A DNA stretch of 64,000 nt from Favolaschia claudopus (GCA_037176885.1 JAWWNJ010000026.1:806001-870000), one strand, 5' to 3'. Positions 11,200 through 22,481 are shown, counted from the first letter of the stretch. The notes: generated by a model not told the origin, from the letters alone. A program made the numbers and translations.

Positions 11200-13616
11200 T
11201 CGCAGAATGATCACATAGAACGTGGGAAATCCTCTCCCACAACAGTGTAGCAGTATGAAATTTGCTTCGAGTTCTCATTTCTATGCCCTCACGTTCGATC
11301 CCCCTGCTCGTGCCTTCGTCTTTCTAATCCTAACCCTCAACATCCCCTCAGCCATACTGTACAACGCCTAGCGCGTCAGTCAACTCTCCATTCCACCCTT
11401 CGCTCTCGAGTGAGACAATAATGAGACGACCAGCGTTTGCAGGGAATTTAGCATCTGACATGTGCAGCTGCGAGACGAACATCAGCCCAGATGTCGCATC
11501 CCTCTGGTTATAACGCGTAGCAGGCGCTGAAGTGGGAGGATTCTGCGGTGGGGTGGGTGGACGGTATCCAGACTTGGGTGGTTCCACTCATACCAATTCC
11601 GGACCTCGCCTCTCTCTCCTGCTTCACCACCAGAAGAAGCGCGACTGGGCCGGGGGTCTCCTTCCTTCATGCGCATCTCCTACTATACCATTGAATGATA
11701 GATAACTCGTCTACACCTCAGATTGCGGGACGTGTAGAGAAAGCGCAGGATGCGTGCCGGATGTTGAAGACCAGGCTGGTGTACGTCCGATCATAGAGGC
11801 CGGATATCCATACCACGTACAAGTCGAGCATGTTGTGCGTCGGAGGTGAGAAGCGCACTGGCTGGCAGTATGGCGACGAGGCCGTGACGATGGCGATGGA
11901 TGTACTGTGGCCCCGTTGGGACAAGACGGAGAGGGAGAGGGAGGTACCAATCAAGAGAGCATTCGAGGAGAATGTCAATGGCTTTGCGATCTTGCTGTCG
12001 GTCGTTTTTTCGCATGAACACGGCGTCTGCATTTCTGCCGCAGACTATTGCGTTGGGATAACGTTGCACCATGGCAAGATGTTGCGATCGTAGTCTGAAC
12101 TAGCTCACTGATGGATTGCCCCAAGTCCTGCGGATGCAAGCTCAGGGATGGTCCAATGTCGATGGATGATCTTCTGTATCCCGGGACAGTGAGTGAACCC
12201 TTGAAGAAAGGAAGATAGAGGAAGAAGAAGGTTTAACTTAGTTACATTCTTGGTGAATGGCGTCCATAATAATAAGTTAGGAGCAGGCGAAGGACGGAGT
12301 TTGTTTTCATTGGCTGCAACTTGGGCAATAAACAAAAACGGATCACTGCAATCAATTGGCCGGAATTTCCCGACTCTTCAGGTTCTTCTGCGCGCCTTCA
12401 AGCTACCAAGTGAGGTCTCTTAAATTGAGCGCCGTACAGGCGAAATTCTGAGCAAGTGTTCAAGTGAGTGCACGGATTTCAGGTTCTACCCAGGGCAAGC
12501 GATCATTTCCTTTTCAGCGACCCCAAGTCACCCCCTCAACCTGAGAGGCTGATTGTGAATGACTGACAGATTCGACGGAGACTCGGATCGATTTAATTAT
12601 CAACTTGAAGCACAAGTTGAGCGATTGTTGTCCGAGAGTGTCCGATGTGGAGTCGCCGGCGCTACCTGGCTGTCTCCCCTAGGCCTCGTACTCACTGCAT
12701 ACGTGTCCGCCGTGCGCAAAAATGATATTCGCGCAAATTTGTTCAAGTCGCCACCTCTATCATCGGCGAGAATCGAGATCGCCATCTCCGTCGTCCGCAA
12801 ACTCGAGGTTTTTGTGAAACTGTTTAATCTGACTTACATGGGCAGCCGGGCTTTCGGAATTCGAAAAGAAAAGACAGATGCAATTCGTCCCTGCTTTGAT
12901 TCACTTCCATGCTTGCCAGTGCACAAAGCTTCTCCACTCCGCACCATTGGTCCATTGGGGCGTCCACTGCCATAAATCTGCGACTCGCGAGGCCCAGCCT
13001 CAATCCCGCATAGCGTCAGCGAAACTGCATTGTCCCTCTCGTCATGACAGCGCTCGCTCGATGCACCACAGACCCACAGAGCACACGGAATAGCTGGTTT
13101 CCGAGCTGCTTCTTTTGTATCATCCATCGGGTTCATCCCCCTCTTTTCCCGGAACCCGCACCGGCCGCCATCCACTTCCCGACCGGCGTCAATTCTCTTG
13201 CTTCTGGAACGGTTTTGCTATGCGTCTGGAATCGTAATTCCCTCGTCTCTCCCAACTCATCGGTCCCGGGCTACCTCGTGCCAGCGCTATCTCGTCGAGT
13301 CCATGACACGAGACTCGCGCCGCCGAGTTATGTCTTCGGGACTAGTCTTATCCTCCTGTCCTTCTCATGTCCAAAATTTGCATCACTCTGCAGTATGCAG
13401 CGCGTGTACCAATGCCTATTTGAGTGACCTTCCACTCGGCGCTAAACCACATCTCCCGCGCTAGCAGGTGGCTGCTGAAAGCGCTTCGTCTCAAGGTCGC
13501 TACGACAAAATTATTGTGCAGACATAGATCGGTACATCTCAGCCGTATCTCATTATTCACCGGCTCCGTTATCGTCCCCCATCACCCTCCCTTCCACGAC
13601 CCTTTTTGGCTGAGGT
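11200..13616. other. Accessory region without a confident gene
   Basis: Several frames of 60-140 codons occur on both strands and none has a domain I recognise. One minus-strand stretch at 11348-11500 (SGLMFVSQLHMSDAKFPANA; RLIIVSLESEGWNGE) looks protein-like and could be an exon of an unknown gene or a gene relic. A plus-strand frame at 12559-12975 is open but has no recognisable features. Confidence 0.3.
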
Positions 13617-14728
13617 TCACGAATGAACGGGAAGCCTTCGTCGCACGATGATGATGGGACCTTGCCCAATTCCGCCGTTGCCGCCGTGGATTCCCGGCCC
13701 ACCTGCACCGCCTGTTCCACCTGATCCCAATGAGCAGGCGAAAACAAAAAGTGCAACGGCACGCACCCGAAACATGACCAAGTATGTTGAGAAACCTATC
13801 CAGCTGAGGCGCTTCGCCTATACCGCCTTCGCCGCCAACGTGAGCATGGCGCCCAGTATCGCCGTATTCGCCTACAAGTGGTGGTTTAGTGGTAATCGGC
13901 TCATAGGCACCGGAGTCCCCACCTTGAATGTCGCGCGCCGCGATGGCTGCTTTCAAAGCGTCGATGTAATTTGTTAGATCGAGCAAACAATGACGATCGA
14001 TTATGGGATGCTACCATTCTATGAGAAGTTGCAACATGTTCGCGGAAGCTGGACTTACATGGGGCTCGTAAGGGTCTATGTGGGCATTGGCAATTTCGCG
14101 CTACAGCCCTCGAGTTAGCACACCATAGCCGAGGGAGAAAAGCCGAAATCGTACCGTCAGCTCCGCGCAATCGACGATCATTTGCATAATCGTGGTATTA
14201 TGCCACTCTTTGAGGACTGCAGCGTAATGATCCTCACGTCGGCCCCCATGACTTGTCTTCAGCCTCTTGGTTATGGTACGCAGTTCTCTGTCCCCCATTT
14301 GGGCCGACATCTTATTTTTATCTGAGTAGTCGACTCACATTTCAAGATTGCCGGCGATGACGCGACCCTTGTCTAGATTATATTTGATCAACTCTTCGAC
14401 AATGGATGTGAGCTTCTGTATTCTTTCTACTACTTCAACTAGAACGGATTGTGTATTGGCAGAAGTTTGCTGGCACCGAAGATGTTTCACCCAAACTACC
14501 ATCGAGTCAGATAAGACTGAGACTACTCACCTCAATGTGTCGAGCCAAGGCCACGGTGACGAAAGCCTCGACGGCGTCCTTCAAGGGTCCGTCAAGGCCG
14601 TCGCTCGAGGTACAGCGCGTGTTGAGCGACAACGATGGAGTTTCCAGGGCGGACGTCGAGCGAAGAGTAACTTCCACATTAGACGACGAGGTGGATGGCG
14701 GTAAGAAGCGGGAGAGACAACCACCCAT
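13617..14728 (-). CDS. Helical domain + Gly-rich repeat protein, copy D
   Basis: The start at 14728 gives MGGCLSRFLPPSTSSS. Exon 1 is 14531-14728 (66 codons) and exon 2 is 14339-14469 (QTSANTQSVLVEVVERIQ; LTSIVEELIKYNLDKGRV). The next exon joins at a phase-2 intron (acceptor near 14295) to give ELRTITKRLKTSHGGRRED and EWHNTTIMQMIVDCAELT. A short exon (REIANAHIDPYEPH) follows, then Gly exons 13779-13922 (144 nt; HAHVGGEGGIGEAPQ) and 13617-13720 (GGTGGAGGPGIHGGNGG, GIGQGPIIIVRRR, stop at 13617-13619). Intron positions and phases match copy C, which supports the model although the helical part is divergent and shorter at its N-terminal end. No lesion was found. Function as for copy C is inferred. 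Confidence 0.72.
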
Positions 14729-15589
14729 TCTATCCGAGTCAACAGAGGAATCCTGTGGTGGATGAACAAATAACTCGGAAAGTCGGTGAGTTTATATTGC
14801 TCGTGGAGAGGTGATTTATGGGGAAAGGTGACTCCTTGATAATGTATTATAATAGTATTTCATTGAACAGACACGCACCAGCAGCCTGCGCACCTCGAGT
14901 TTCCGTCTTCAGTCTTCATATATCGCCAGTGATCTTCGTTCGTCTGGTTGTCAACAGCGGCGAACAGCTTAAAGCCCTAAATTATAGCAGTGGAACTGCC
15001 GGCGCGTCGATGCTCCATACCCCGACAGTCAGAACATATAAAGCATCCGGAAGTAACTGGTACTGTCGACTTTAACTGAATATATCGTGGGGGGCCGCTA
15101 TATGCCAGCCTACCAAAATTCTCAGTTTGTATACCCTATCCCTCCCTGAATCACAATGAATAGTAAGACTCACATCCTAACCCGCTTCCCCGTTACAGGT
15201 TGCTTTGACAGATAAGGTTTCGTTCGAAGTTCGGATGATGGCCTGACCTGTACAACTGTGCTGTGCTGCTTGTAGTATTCCGCGGAGCGCAAACCATTTC
15301 CCCCCTCCTCAAAATCTAACGAATCTATCGAGATGACTGCTTAAAAATACTGGGATTGATTTGACAAACGTTTGACATTGTTCCGATACCTATGATAAAT
15401 TGCAATGTATTGGCTCGAAATGACACTGGAGTCTCCAGAGTCGCGGGGATGAATATTGGGAATCTGCGTGCGCTGGAAGAGCGAGATCGCACACGTCGAT
15501 GTCTACGGCGCGGTGTTTTTCGTGAGGCAATGACCGCACACCCAACTCCCTCCCCTTCATCGACAATTGTTAGTGGAAAGCTCAGCCTC
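14729..15589. other. Intergenic, no gene seen
   Basis: Short frames only. The part next to 14729 is the presumed promoter of copy D. Confidence 0.4.
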
Positions 15590-15990
15590 TAGTTCCGGCG
15601 TATGCTATTAACGGGAACTTTCCCTGTTTTCCCCCTCCCTCCCACGTCGTTACCGGGCCGTGACACCTTGGTCGCCGGTTCCACCTGTAAATCATGCATG
15701 TATGAACAAGCGAAACTAGGGAAATGACCTGCCCTCGGCGCTTCAGCATTGCGCGTCTGGCGGATTGACACCGGGGTCCAAGCACGAATGTTACACGGCG
15801 CGCACATCCGGCTGCTGTCCGTCGAGCCACGCATCGTGGTCAAGATGGGCGACGGGCGCATTCTTGCGCTGAATGTGGAGAAGCACCAGAAATGATTCCG
15901 ACTCAATCATACTAGTGAATCTCGAGCTCAAGTCCTTCGCCCACTCCGCCGCCACCACCGATTGTACCATCCTAGCGGTATCGCCATGGG
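15590..15990 (-). pseudogene. Gly-rich repeat gene relic, copy E
   Basis: At about 15925-15985 the minus strand reads GTIGGGGGVGEGLELEIH then a stop, in place of the usual NVSG splice site. At about 15592-15688 a normal-looking acceptor leads to GGTGDQGV, but the frame must shift to read PGNDVGGRGKTGKVPVNSIR and the terminal stop. The same two-module order as in copies B-D is retained, with a frameshift and a premature stop. No helical N-terminus is recognisable upstream. Confidence 0.75.
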
Positions 15991-17582
15991 CCCCATTGAC
16001 TTCGACGGGAATTTTTCGTGGCCCAGGGCAATGGGCGCTTGTGAGACTAGCGCAGACGATGTATATGGATCAGCCCCTCGCAATTAATGTTCGATGAAGA
16101 TTGGGCTTGCAGGAGCGGTTTCAAAGCCTATAATAAGCATATCGGATATACCACATGAGGTAGGGTGATCAAACGACCACAAACGCTCTTGAGAAGCATG
16201 AGCTCCGGAGCTCCCTCACACTGCGTTTCAGTCAGAAAAAAAAAAGACGAATGGACGATACCGAACCATAAGATCGGAGATGAATCCTGCAAGGATCTTA
16301 TTGTACGATTGCAGGACAATCATTGTGACCGTCGCTCGCAAGAACTGTGTGCAAGCCCTTGTTTCATAGAGGACCGGAGGGATCTACTTCAAAGTAAGAC
16401 CGTTTTCGTACTCTATAAGAGGGAGACTCGCTCACAGGCTCAGCACAAGGCTTTTAATCAAGCTCGATGGGCTAGTTTTGTCATAATATATGGGTGGAGA
16501 TCGGTAGCTAGTGACACGCGAGAAAGATGCGCGCAAGGGTCGGTAGAATAGTTGAGCAAGACCTGATTGAGAACTTGACGGCAGCTCTAAAACTTACAAG
16601 ACTTCATTCTTCATCTATCAGGTGGAGTTTGGAAAACCCTTGGCTTTCCGAGCTCCGCGATATTTTTTCAACCCAGTAGATTCGCTAATAAGATGAAGTT
16701 GCAGTGTAACATAATCAAGAACTTGTGCGTTAACGAACAACCTGAGATGGTACTCACGAGAGGGGCACAATGTGTGTTTGCATATTTTATGTGCATCTGC
16801 TGTTGTCACGCATCGAGATCCTGACTTGTTGCTTGCTGGATGCTGCCGCAGGGTGAGGTTGCAGAAACTCTCGACCAGCCAATGATATGAGGACATCCCC
16901 CACGCCAGCTGCAATGGGATGGCGTGCCCGATCCAGAGCGATAACCAAAGGCCAGTGGCAGCAAAACTAGTTCATAGGAAGGAAAAAAGTAACGTCGAAA
17001 CATAAGTATGTAGCAAAAAGGGGGGAAGCTGATACGTACAACAAGATTAAGATTAAGTGTTCCCCGAGTCGTTGTTAAATGAAGCCGATGGCTTTAGGCT
17101 TTTATGGTTGGGAACCTAGAGAAGCGCCCTTTTGCTTCTGAATGGCTCGAAGAAAATTGTGCACAAGCTCAGTTCGCAATTTAACGGGGCGGGCGCTACT
17201 TGAGTACCTGTGGTCGTGGAACATGGTGGAAGTAGCGAAAGGTGAGAGGCGTGGGAGTACGAGTAAGCCGGCGCCCGGGCCGGCATTGATCCAGCCGAGT
17301 CAACTCTCAAAGTCAAACTCACCCTCAATCCAAAAGTCTTCGGAAAGTGGAGAGTACAGTGTACTGCAAGTTTGGCGCCCTCGCTTAGAGTTGAACGCCG
17401 AACGCTTGAATCTGAGCAAAAAATTGTCCAGCCTTGTGAAGCAGACCCGGAGGTGGTTTGGAGGAACTTGGAAGGTAAGTAAGTTTTTTTCAGTTTTTTT
17501 TTCGTTCGTCAACTTTCAACTTTGGAGCAGAAGCAGAGAGATCTTCAAGAACAAACTCATTGATACTACAATGCCTGCGGCG
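15991..17582. other. Intergenic; no confident gene
   Basis: Contains open frames up to 128 codons (16165-16551, plus) without domain signal. A 200-codon plus frame starting at 17142 runs antisense into the Gly-rich/SAM gene and is not credible as coding. An A9-10 tract occurs near 16240. Confidence 0.35.
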
Positions 17583-18230
17583 TCATTTCCTACTGCTAGT
17601 ACTAGCAGAAGCATAAGCCACAAACTGCCCCAAAGCCCTCTTCAGTTCCGCAATCTGCCCCTGCTTGAACCCAATATCACTCAACGTATAATCATCCGTC
17701 TCCAGCAGCGCACCAGCCGTCTCGAACCCCTGGTCACTGAGTAGCTTGCAAATCGTGGCGCTGACATTATAGGACCGACAGAAATCCTTAACGCTGACGC
17801 GCGGGATGCGCACTCTCACAGCGGCATCCGTAGGCACGAGTTTCTGGGAAAATCTCGGCCCTTGTCCGACACCGCCAAGGCCACCCTGGTCGGCGCCGAA
17901 TCCACCCTCACCTCCGTCCCCGCCTGCGGATAGAATCTCATCAGCCTGCGGTGACTCTGCGAATCGGAAGATCTGATTCTCGGAACTGTTAACAAAACTG
18001 ACCGTTCACCGCACTGAAGTACTGCGCGTATTCCACCGCCATCCGGGGCGCTTCACCCACTCCGCCACTGCCTCCATATTTATTGCTTTTGCCGCCGGCA
18101 CCTCCTCTCCCACCTGCGATGTGTTAGCGCGCCCACGAGTCAACAACTGGAGCTACTCACCAGTCACGGCTGGGAAGTTTCTCTGCGTCTTGGAGCTCGT
18201 CGCGGTGTAATTATACCCTGGGCCGTACAT
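17583..18230 (-). CDS. Gly-rich repeat protein with C-terminal SAM-like domain
   Basis: Three exons close perfectly: 18161-18230, 18003-18113 and 17583-17923, giving 173 aa. The N-terminus MYGPGYNYTATSSKTQRNF leads into two Gly modules (GGRGGAGGKSNKYGGSGG, GVGEAP; GGDGGEGGFGADQGGLGG, GVGQGP). The C-terminal 70 or so residues read VSVKDFCRSYNVSATICKLL ... GFETAGALLE ... LSDIGFKQGQIAELKRALGQ, a five-helix SAM-like pattern. SAM-like domains mediate self-association or partner binding. This is the same Gly module as in the helical copies, fused to an adaptor-type domain instead. It lies next to a CsbD-like gene and is part of a local tandem duplication (see 18900-19060). The start is chosen because it is the only ATG in exon 1 and phase closes throughout. 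Confidence 0.88.
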
Positions 18231-18239
18231 GGGGATTCA

Positions 18240-18530
18240 AAGCAACGACTCCATCTTCAGCTCGACGGGCATTTATCTCACCGAGAGACGGCGCTTACTT
18301 CCTTGAGTCATTGTCCACTTGGGACCTCGACTGAGCTCTGCCGCCCGTCCAAAGAGCTCATTGGTCGAGACCAGAAAAGCTCCACAGCAGTTGGACGAAC
18401 TCGAGTCAAATTGGGTATCTTTGTGGGGTCGCCGTCTCACAGACGGCTTCGTTGTCTGCGCAGTCTGCCATTGTCTGCTATTTCCGACGTAACTGATATC
18501 GTACACGGATTAGGGCTCAAGTAATTGCCG
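18240..18530. repeat. Duplicated intergenic segment, copy 1
   Basis: Aligns to 19310-19570 over most of its length (shared blocks include GGCATTTATCT and ACCGAGAGACGGCGCTTACT, and TTATTTGATACA just beyond). It belongs to the tandem duplication of the Gly-rich/SAM plus CsbD-like gene pair. Confidence 0.85.
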
Positions 18531-18586
18531 AACGGTTCGCGTTCGTGGTTATTTGATACAGAGGGAACAGGGTATAAGCGTCCATT

Positions 18587-18836
18587 TAGTCGTGATGTGC
18601 GCGCGCACCCTCCCGTAGCAACTACTTTGCCGCCAGACTCGCGCAACTCGCCCTTCTCGTGCAGCTCAAGCTTGTTTGTGACTTTGCTAATAACCTTCAT
18701 AAAATCTGTCAGGAGTGTGCGACGAGCTGAGGGTGCAAAGATACAGAAATATACCTTTTGGATCTTGCCAATGACTTGTCGGCAGCATTGGCCTTGCCCA
18801 TTGGCATGCTTTCGGAGGAACGACCGTCAATAGCAA
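18587..18836 (-). pseudogene. CsbD-like gene, decayed duplicate (exons 2-3 only)
   Basis: The minus strand matches the intact copy at 19662-20259: exon 2 equivalent (SESMPMGKANAADKS) and exon 3 equivalent (SKVTNKLELHEKGELRESGG). One base is lost where the intact copy reads GACAAGCTCATT (here GACAAGTCATT), and an extra base near the 3' end shifts the last codons. Exon 1 is absent; similarity stops inside the upstream intron near 18870. Confidence 0.88.
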
Positions 18837-18899
18837 CGCCGCCTACTTACGAACAGGACAAAATCAATATCCTCGGTGTTCCTCTGGCAGGGAGCCTGT

Positions 18900-19060
18900 A
18901 AACAACCAGGCGTTACCTCCTCTCCGCCACCTGTGACTCGGATGACAATCTGTGTTAGCGCGCGGGAGTCAACAGAACCGGACGCCACTCACCATTTACG
19001 ACTGGGAAATTGACTGCGTCTTAAAGCTCGTCACAACGTAACTCGAGCTGCGGACGCATT
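18900..19060 (-). pseudogene. Relic of the Gly-rich/SAM gene 5' end
   Basis: Similar to 18100-18230, the exon 1/intron 1 region of the intact Gly-rich/SAM gene (shared TGTTAGCGCGC, GAGTCAACA, ACTCACCA and GACTGGGAA-type blocks). The Gly modules and SAM-like domain are missing, so only a 5' remnant survives. Confidence 0.7.
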
Positions 19061-19309
19061 CCAGCAAGAGGGCTGGCGAGGCGGCCATTGGCTAGCCGGC
19101 CGCTGGCAGCGCTGACTCGGACGCCGCACGCTATGGAGCAATGAGGATAGCCGCAGCTCACGGCACCTCACTACTAGTACACGTTCCTCGCAGCAGCACC
19201 TCGCTGAACCTCGCATCGGCTTGAACCCTGTGTCTCCCTTTGTCTCGGCTTGCCAGTGGGCTAGCTCACTCATCCTCGCCAAGGGGCCTACCGGTGGTGA
19301 GAGGGCCTC

Positions 19310-19570
19310 TGAATGCAGTGAAAGGAACGCCTCCATCTTCAGCACGTCGGGCATTTATCTTACCGAGAGACGGCGCTTACTTCCACAGAGTACCCTCTGG
19401 CGAACTTTCAGCGCCAGTCGAAAGGGCTTATTGGTCGAGGACAGAAGAACTTCAACAGCTGTACGAACTCGTGTCAAATTTGCTATCTTTGTGGGATCTC
19501 ACAGAAGGCTTCCTTGTCTGCTATTGCCGACCGCACTGACATCGTAACAGATTTGAGGCTCAAGTAAAGA
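19310..19570. repeat. Duplicated intergenic segment, copy 2
   Basis: Partner of 18240-18530. It separates the Gly-rich/SAM relic from the intact CsbD-like gene. Confidence 0.85.
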
Positions 19571-19661
19571 AAAGGCCGAAGACTTCGCGTTGATGGTTAT
19601 TTGATACACGGGTGTAGATACAGTATATTACATTATTAGTTGGGGTGTGAGCGTCCATTGT

Positions 19662-20259
19662 TTAGTCGTGGGGTGCGCGCGCGTCGCCCGTGGCAGCCGC
19701 TTTGCCCCCGGACTCTCGCAATTCACCCTTCTCGTGCAGCTCAGGCTTATTGGTGACTTTGCCAATGACCTTGACAAGGCGTGTTAGGAATGTACGACAA
19801 GCCGATGATACAAGCATACCTTTTGGGTCTTGCCAATGAGCTTGTCAGCAGCACTGGCCTTGCCCATGGGCATGCTTTCGGAGTGACCACCGTCAATAGC
19901 AACACCACCTACGATGAAGACAAAATCAATATCCAGAGCAACACCGAAACAAGAAAACTAAACAAACCCTCGGGGTGTGGTTGCGTATTCAGTGGACGCT
20001 CCGAGCTGAAAGCATCCCGGCCCTCGGATTCGTCCGTATCGAGTTCCCGTGTAGGCTGAGACGGGTCGGCGTTCTGCCAGACGGAACTGGGGAGGCGTTC
20101 CATTGTGTCTGCGCTGTAATCAGCCGCGGGGGCGCCGCCACGAGCGCCGGGGAGAGGCTCGGAAGCCTTGTGCACGTGGTGCTCCGGACGAGGCTCAGAG
20201 ACACCGGTGGTGGTGGTGTTGGTGATGTTATCGTTATGCAAGTTGGGTACAGATGCCAT
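19662..20259 (-). CDS. CsbD-like stress-response protein
   Basis: Exons 19968-20259, 19820-19908 and 19662-19769 total 489 nt and give 162 aa, phase closing at both introns. The N-terminal half is polar and His/Thr-rich (MASVPNLHNDN, five Thr, EHHVHKASEPLPGARGGAP). The C-terminal half carries KASAADKLIGKTQKVIGKVT and NKPELHEKGELRESGGK, which is the CsbD-type signature. CsbD-like proteins are small, Lys/Gly-rich and usually stress-induced; a biochemical role is not established. It has a decayed duplicate at 18587-18836. The promoter lies in 20260-20800. Confidence 0.85.
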
Positions 20260-21690
20260 GGTTAGAATTGTGGGGAATCTGAGACGATCGGGGTGGTTTT
20301 ATAGTGGTTTCAGACGAGAGTTGCATCATAAGTGCGTCAGACCCCAAGTTGGGATGCGGTGGAGTGAGTGGAGTCCGAAAAGGGAAGGTAACGGGATGCG
20401 ATATAAGCAGAGCCAAATAATGACGCTATTTTTGGTGTCCTCCCCAAAACAGGCAAAAGACTTGCAAAAGACTTTGAAGAAGAGTAAGTAGGTCAGCGAA
20501 AAGTACAGATGGGATGGGAAGGAGTGATACTTGCAGTCATAGATGCGAGTAGACTTCTGGTACCATGAAGCGAGTAGCAAAGAACATTTAACCCAAGATG
20601 ATATCGAGAATTCTGAATAGTAAATCGAGAAAGGCGAAGGTAGCACAAGTTCGGTGAGGGCAGACCAAAATTGAAAAGAGGGTCTGCTGTGAATGAGCGT
20701 CACAAGACTAAGCTCTAGCAGGAAGAGGGCTCGGCTAGCCTGGCGAGAGGTCGGGGTAGCAGTAGAGACATGTTCTTGTCCAACAGGCAAGAGCGAAGAT
20801 TAGGGATTGAAGCTACTGAGCGCAGGCATTCAGGCCGCGCCCAAGTCGGTGGGAGGAATCCGAGACCTTGAAATAGGAAGAGGAGCATGTCCAACGAGCC
20901 TTGGAGGCAAAACAACCAAGACAGACATATTTTAGGCGGGGTAGATTTGACGAAGGACAACTCAACGAAGGGTAAAGCACTGCAGCAGAATTCCAGCCAC
21001 GGAGGGCGATGCCGCCAATGGCATTAGAAGAGAGGAGGTTACGACTGCCGGCTAGTATGGAGTCGAAGAAGCTCCCTCGTAATCGTCGTCGACTGGCTAG
21101 TGTATTGCTGAAGCGACTGAATTGACGGAGGGTCCTGACAGTACATGTCTACCTCAAACCATAGCTAGAATCTTGAGCCTGAAAAAACTTGATCCATAAA
21201 GCGCTTTCGCAGCTCGAGTCCAAACGTCGTCGTTGTGGGCAATACGACAGACAACCTCCAGGAAAGAAAATCAAGTTAATCAACCCAAAAGCGAGTCACG
21301 ACTGCTCGACGCAAGAAGGGAACAGCAAGGGAACAACAGTCAGTCGAGGGTAGCACCGTAGAAGGCAAAGAGCGCAGGACCAGAAAGCTGCGAGAGCGTT
21401 GGGGGTGGCACTACTTAGATGGCATTGGCGTTCACGTCCAAGACTCAAAAGGACTCAAAGTGTGACGTGACACTCCGTGACTGTCGTTGTGGATCGATCT
21501 TGTACAAGTTTAGGCTTTTCGAGCCCTCTGGTCGTCACCGTATGCACTTGCAGCACCTCAACCTATCTCGAAACTCAATGAGGTTTCCCAGACGCGCTTC
21601 CCTGACTTTCCCTGTTCTCTCGACATTATGCGCGGCTAACGGACGGGAAATCCGTACCATGGACTGGACTACCTAGCCCGCATCGCAGCT
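20260..21690. other. Upstream region of CsbD-like gene; no further gene seen
   Basis: Minus-strand frames at 20326-20960 are open but unrecognised and rich in hydrophobic residues typical of pyrimidine-rich promoter DNA. Nothing else is supportable. Confidence 0.35.
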
Positions 21691-22151
21691 AGTCTGTTAG
21701 TTACCGCGTCAAATAACCGGCGGCCTGCGTTATTATGTCAGCATCACAGAAGCACGCACAAACAAATCGTAAGCAACACGCGCCTTGACGCGTCTTCAAT
21801 GCATTCCTCTCGCTGCAGACGTCCGAAACGTGCATACAATGTGTTTGAACGCCCACCAAACTCTCTTTATGAGGTCAACTTGGTTCTAATGGGGCGGGAT
21901 AGGATTTTCGACCGTTTTGGGCCATAAGACATCGAGATGTTAATTCGGTGAGTATTAGGCGGAAAATATTTAAAAAAGTGTGAGCATCAATGCTATCCGA
22001 CTATTAGACTGCTGTTCGAAGGCATCCGGCGGCTTTTTGCGCCCTTTAGGCCCTAGGACGCGTCCTCGTCGCGTCCCAAATTGGTTCACGTAAGCTTCCT
22101 AAAACGGATAAGGCAGGCCGCCGGTTATCAGAGCGCGGTAACTAACAGACT
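21691..22151. mobile_element. 461 bp MITE with about 38 bp terminal inverted repeats
   Basis: The left end AGTCTGTTAGTTACCGCG ... ATAACCGGCGGCCTGC (21691-21729) recurs inverted at 22113-22151 with a few differences in the middle. The interior has no coding frame. I could not identify a convincing target-site duplication. It is a non-autonomous DNA transposon. Confidence 0.85.
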
Positions 22152-22202
22152 TTATTGAGCGAGGTACGAGCTAGAAACAATAAAGCGTCTGTCAAGAGAG
22201 AC

Positions 22203-22297
22203 TACATCGCAGCTCATCTTGACCCAATCATTCTACATTTCAGTCGAACCTCTCGCCCAACGCCCCTATTTCGAGAATGATACTCTCATGCGTCGGA
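22203..22297 (-). repeat. Inverted partial copy of the 24.7/25.1 kb repeat
   Basis: The reverse complement reads GGTCAAGATGAGCTGCGATG with flanking GAGAGTATCATT and GAGAGGTTCGACT blocks, matching the right part of the direct repeats at 24661-24902 and 25069-25310. Confidence 0.75.
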
Positions 22298-22481
22298 TAT
22301 GAACTATTTCTCAATATCGGTCCCATCCGGTGCTGCTGCAAAGACATTTTCACTCCCTGCTACCCGGAAATATCAACCTCATTCGCGGTCAAAATACAAC
22401 ATTTGGATCCGGGGTACACGCGGACGGACGGGACATAGTCTGTATGTAGGTGGAAGTTGGGTGGAAGGCAATATTCAAGCA

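Noticed and set aside
12559..12975. 138-codon plus-strand frame
   Set aside because: No domain and no splice context; minus-strand frames of similar length overlap it.
13582..13986. 134-codon minus frame treated as one gene
   Set aside because: It reads through an intron of copy D; the Gly-rich frame needs splicing at 13720/13779.
17142..17744. 200-codon plus-strand frame
   Set aside because: It runs antisense through the last exon of the Gly-rich/SAM gene, has no domain, and the minus-strand model closes perfectly.
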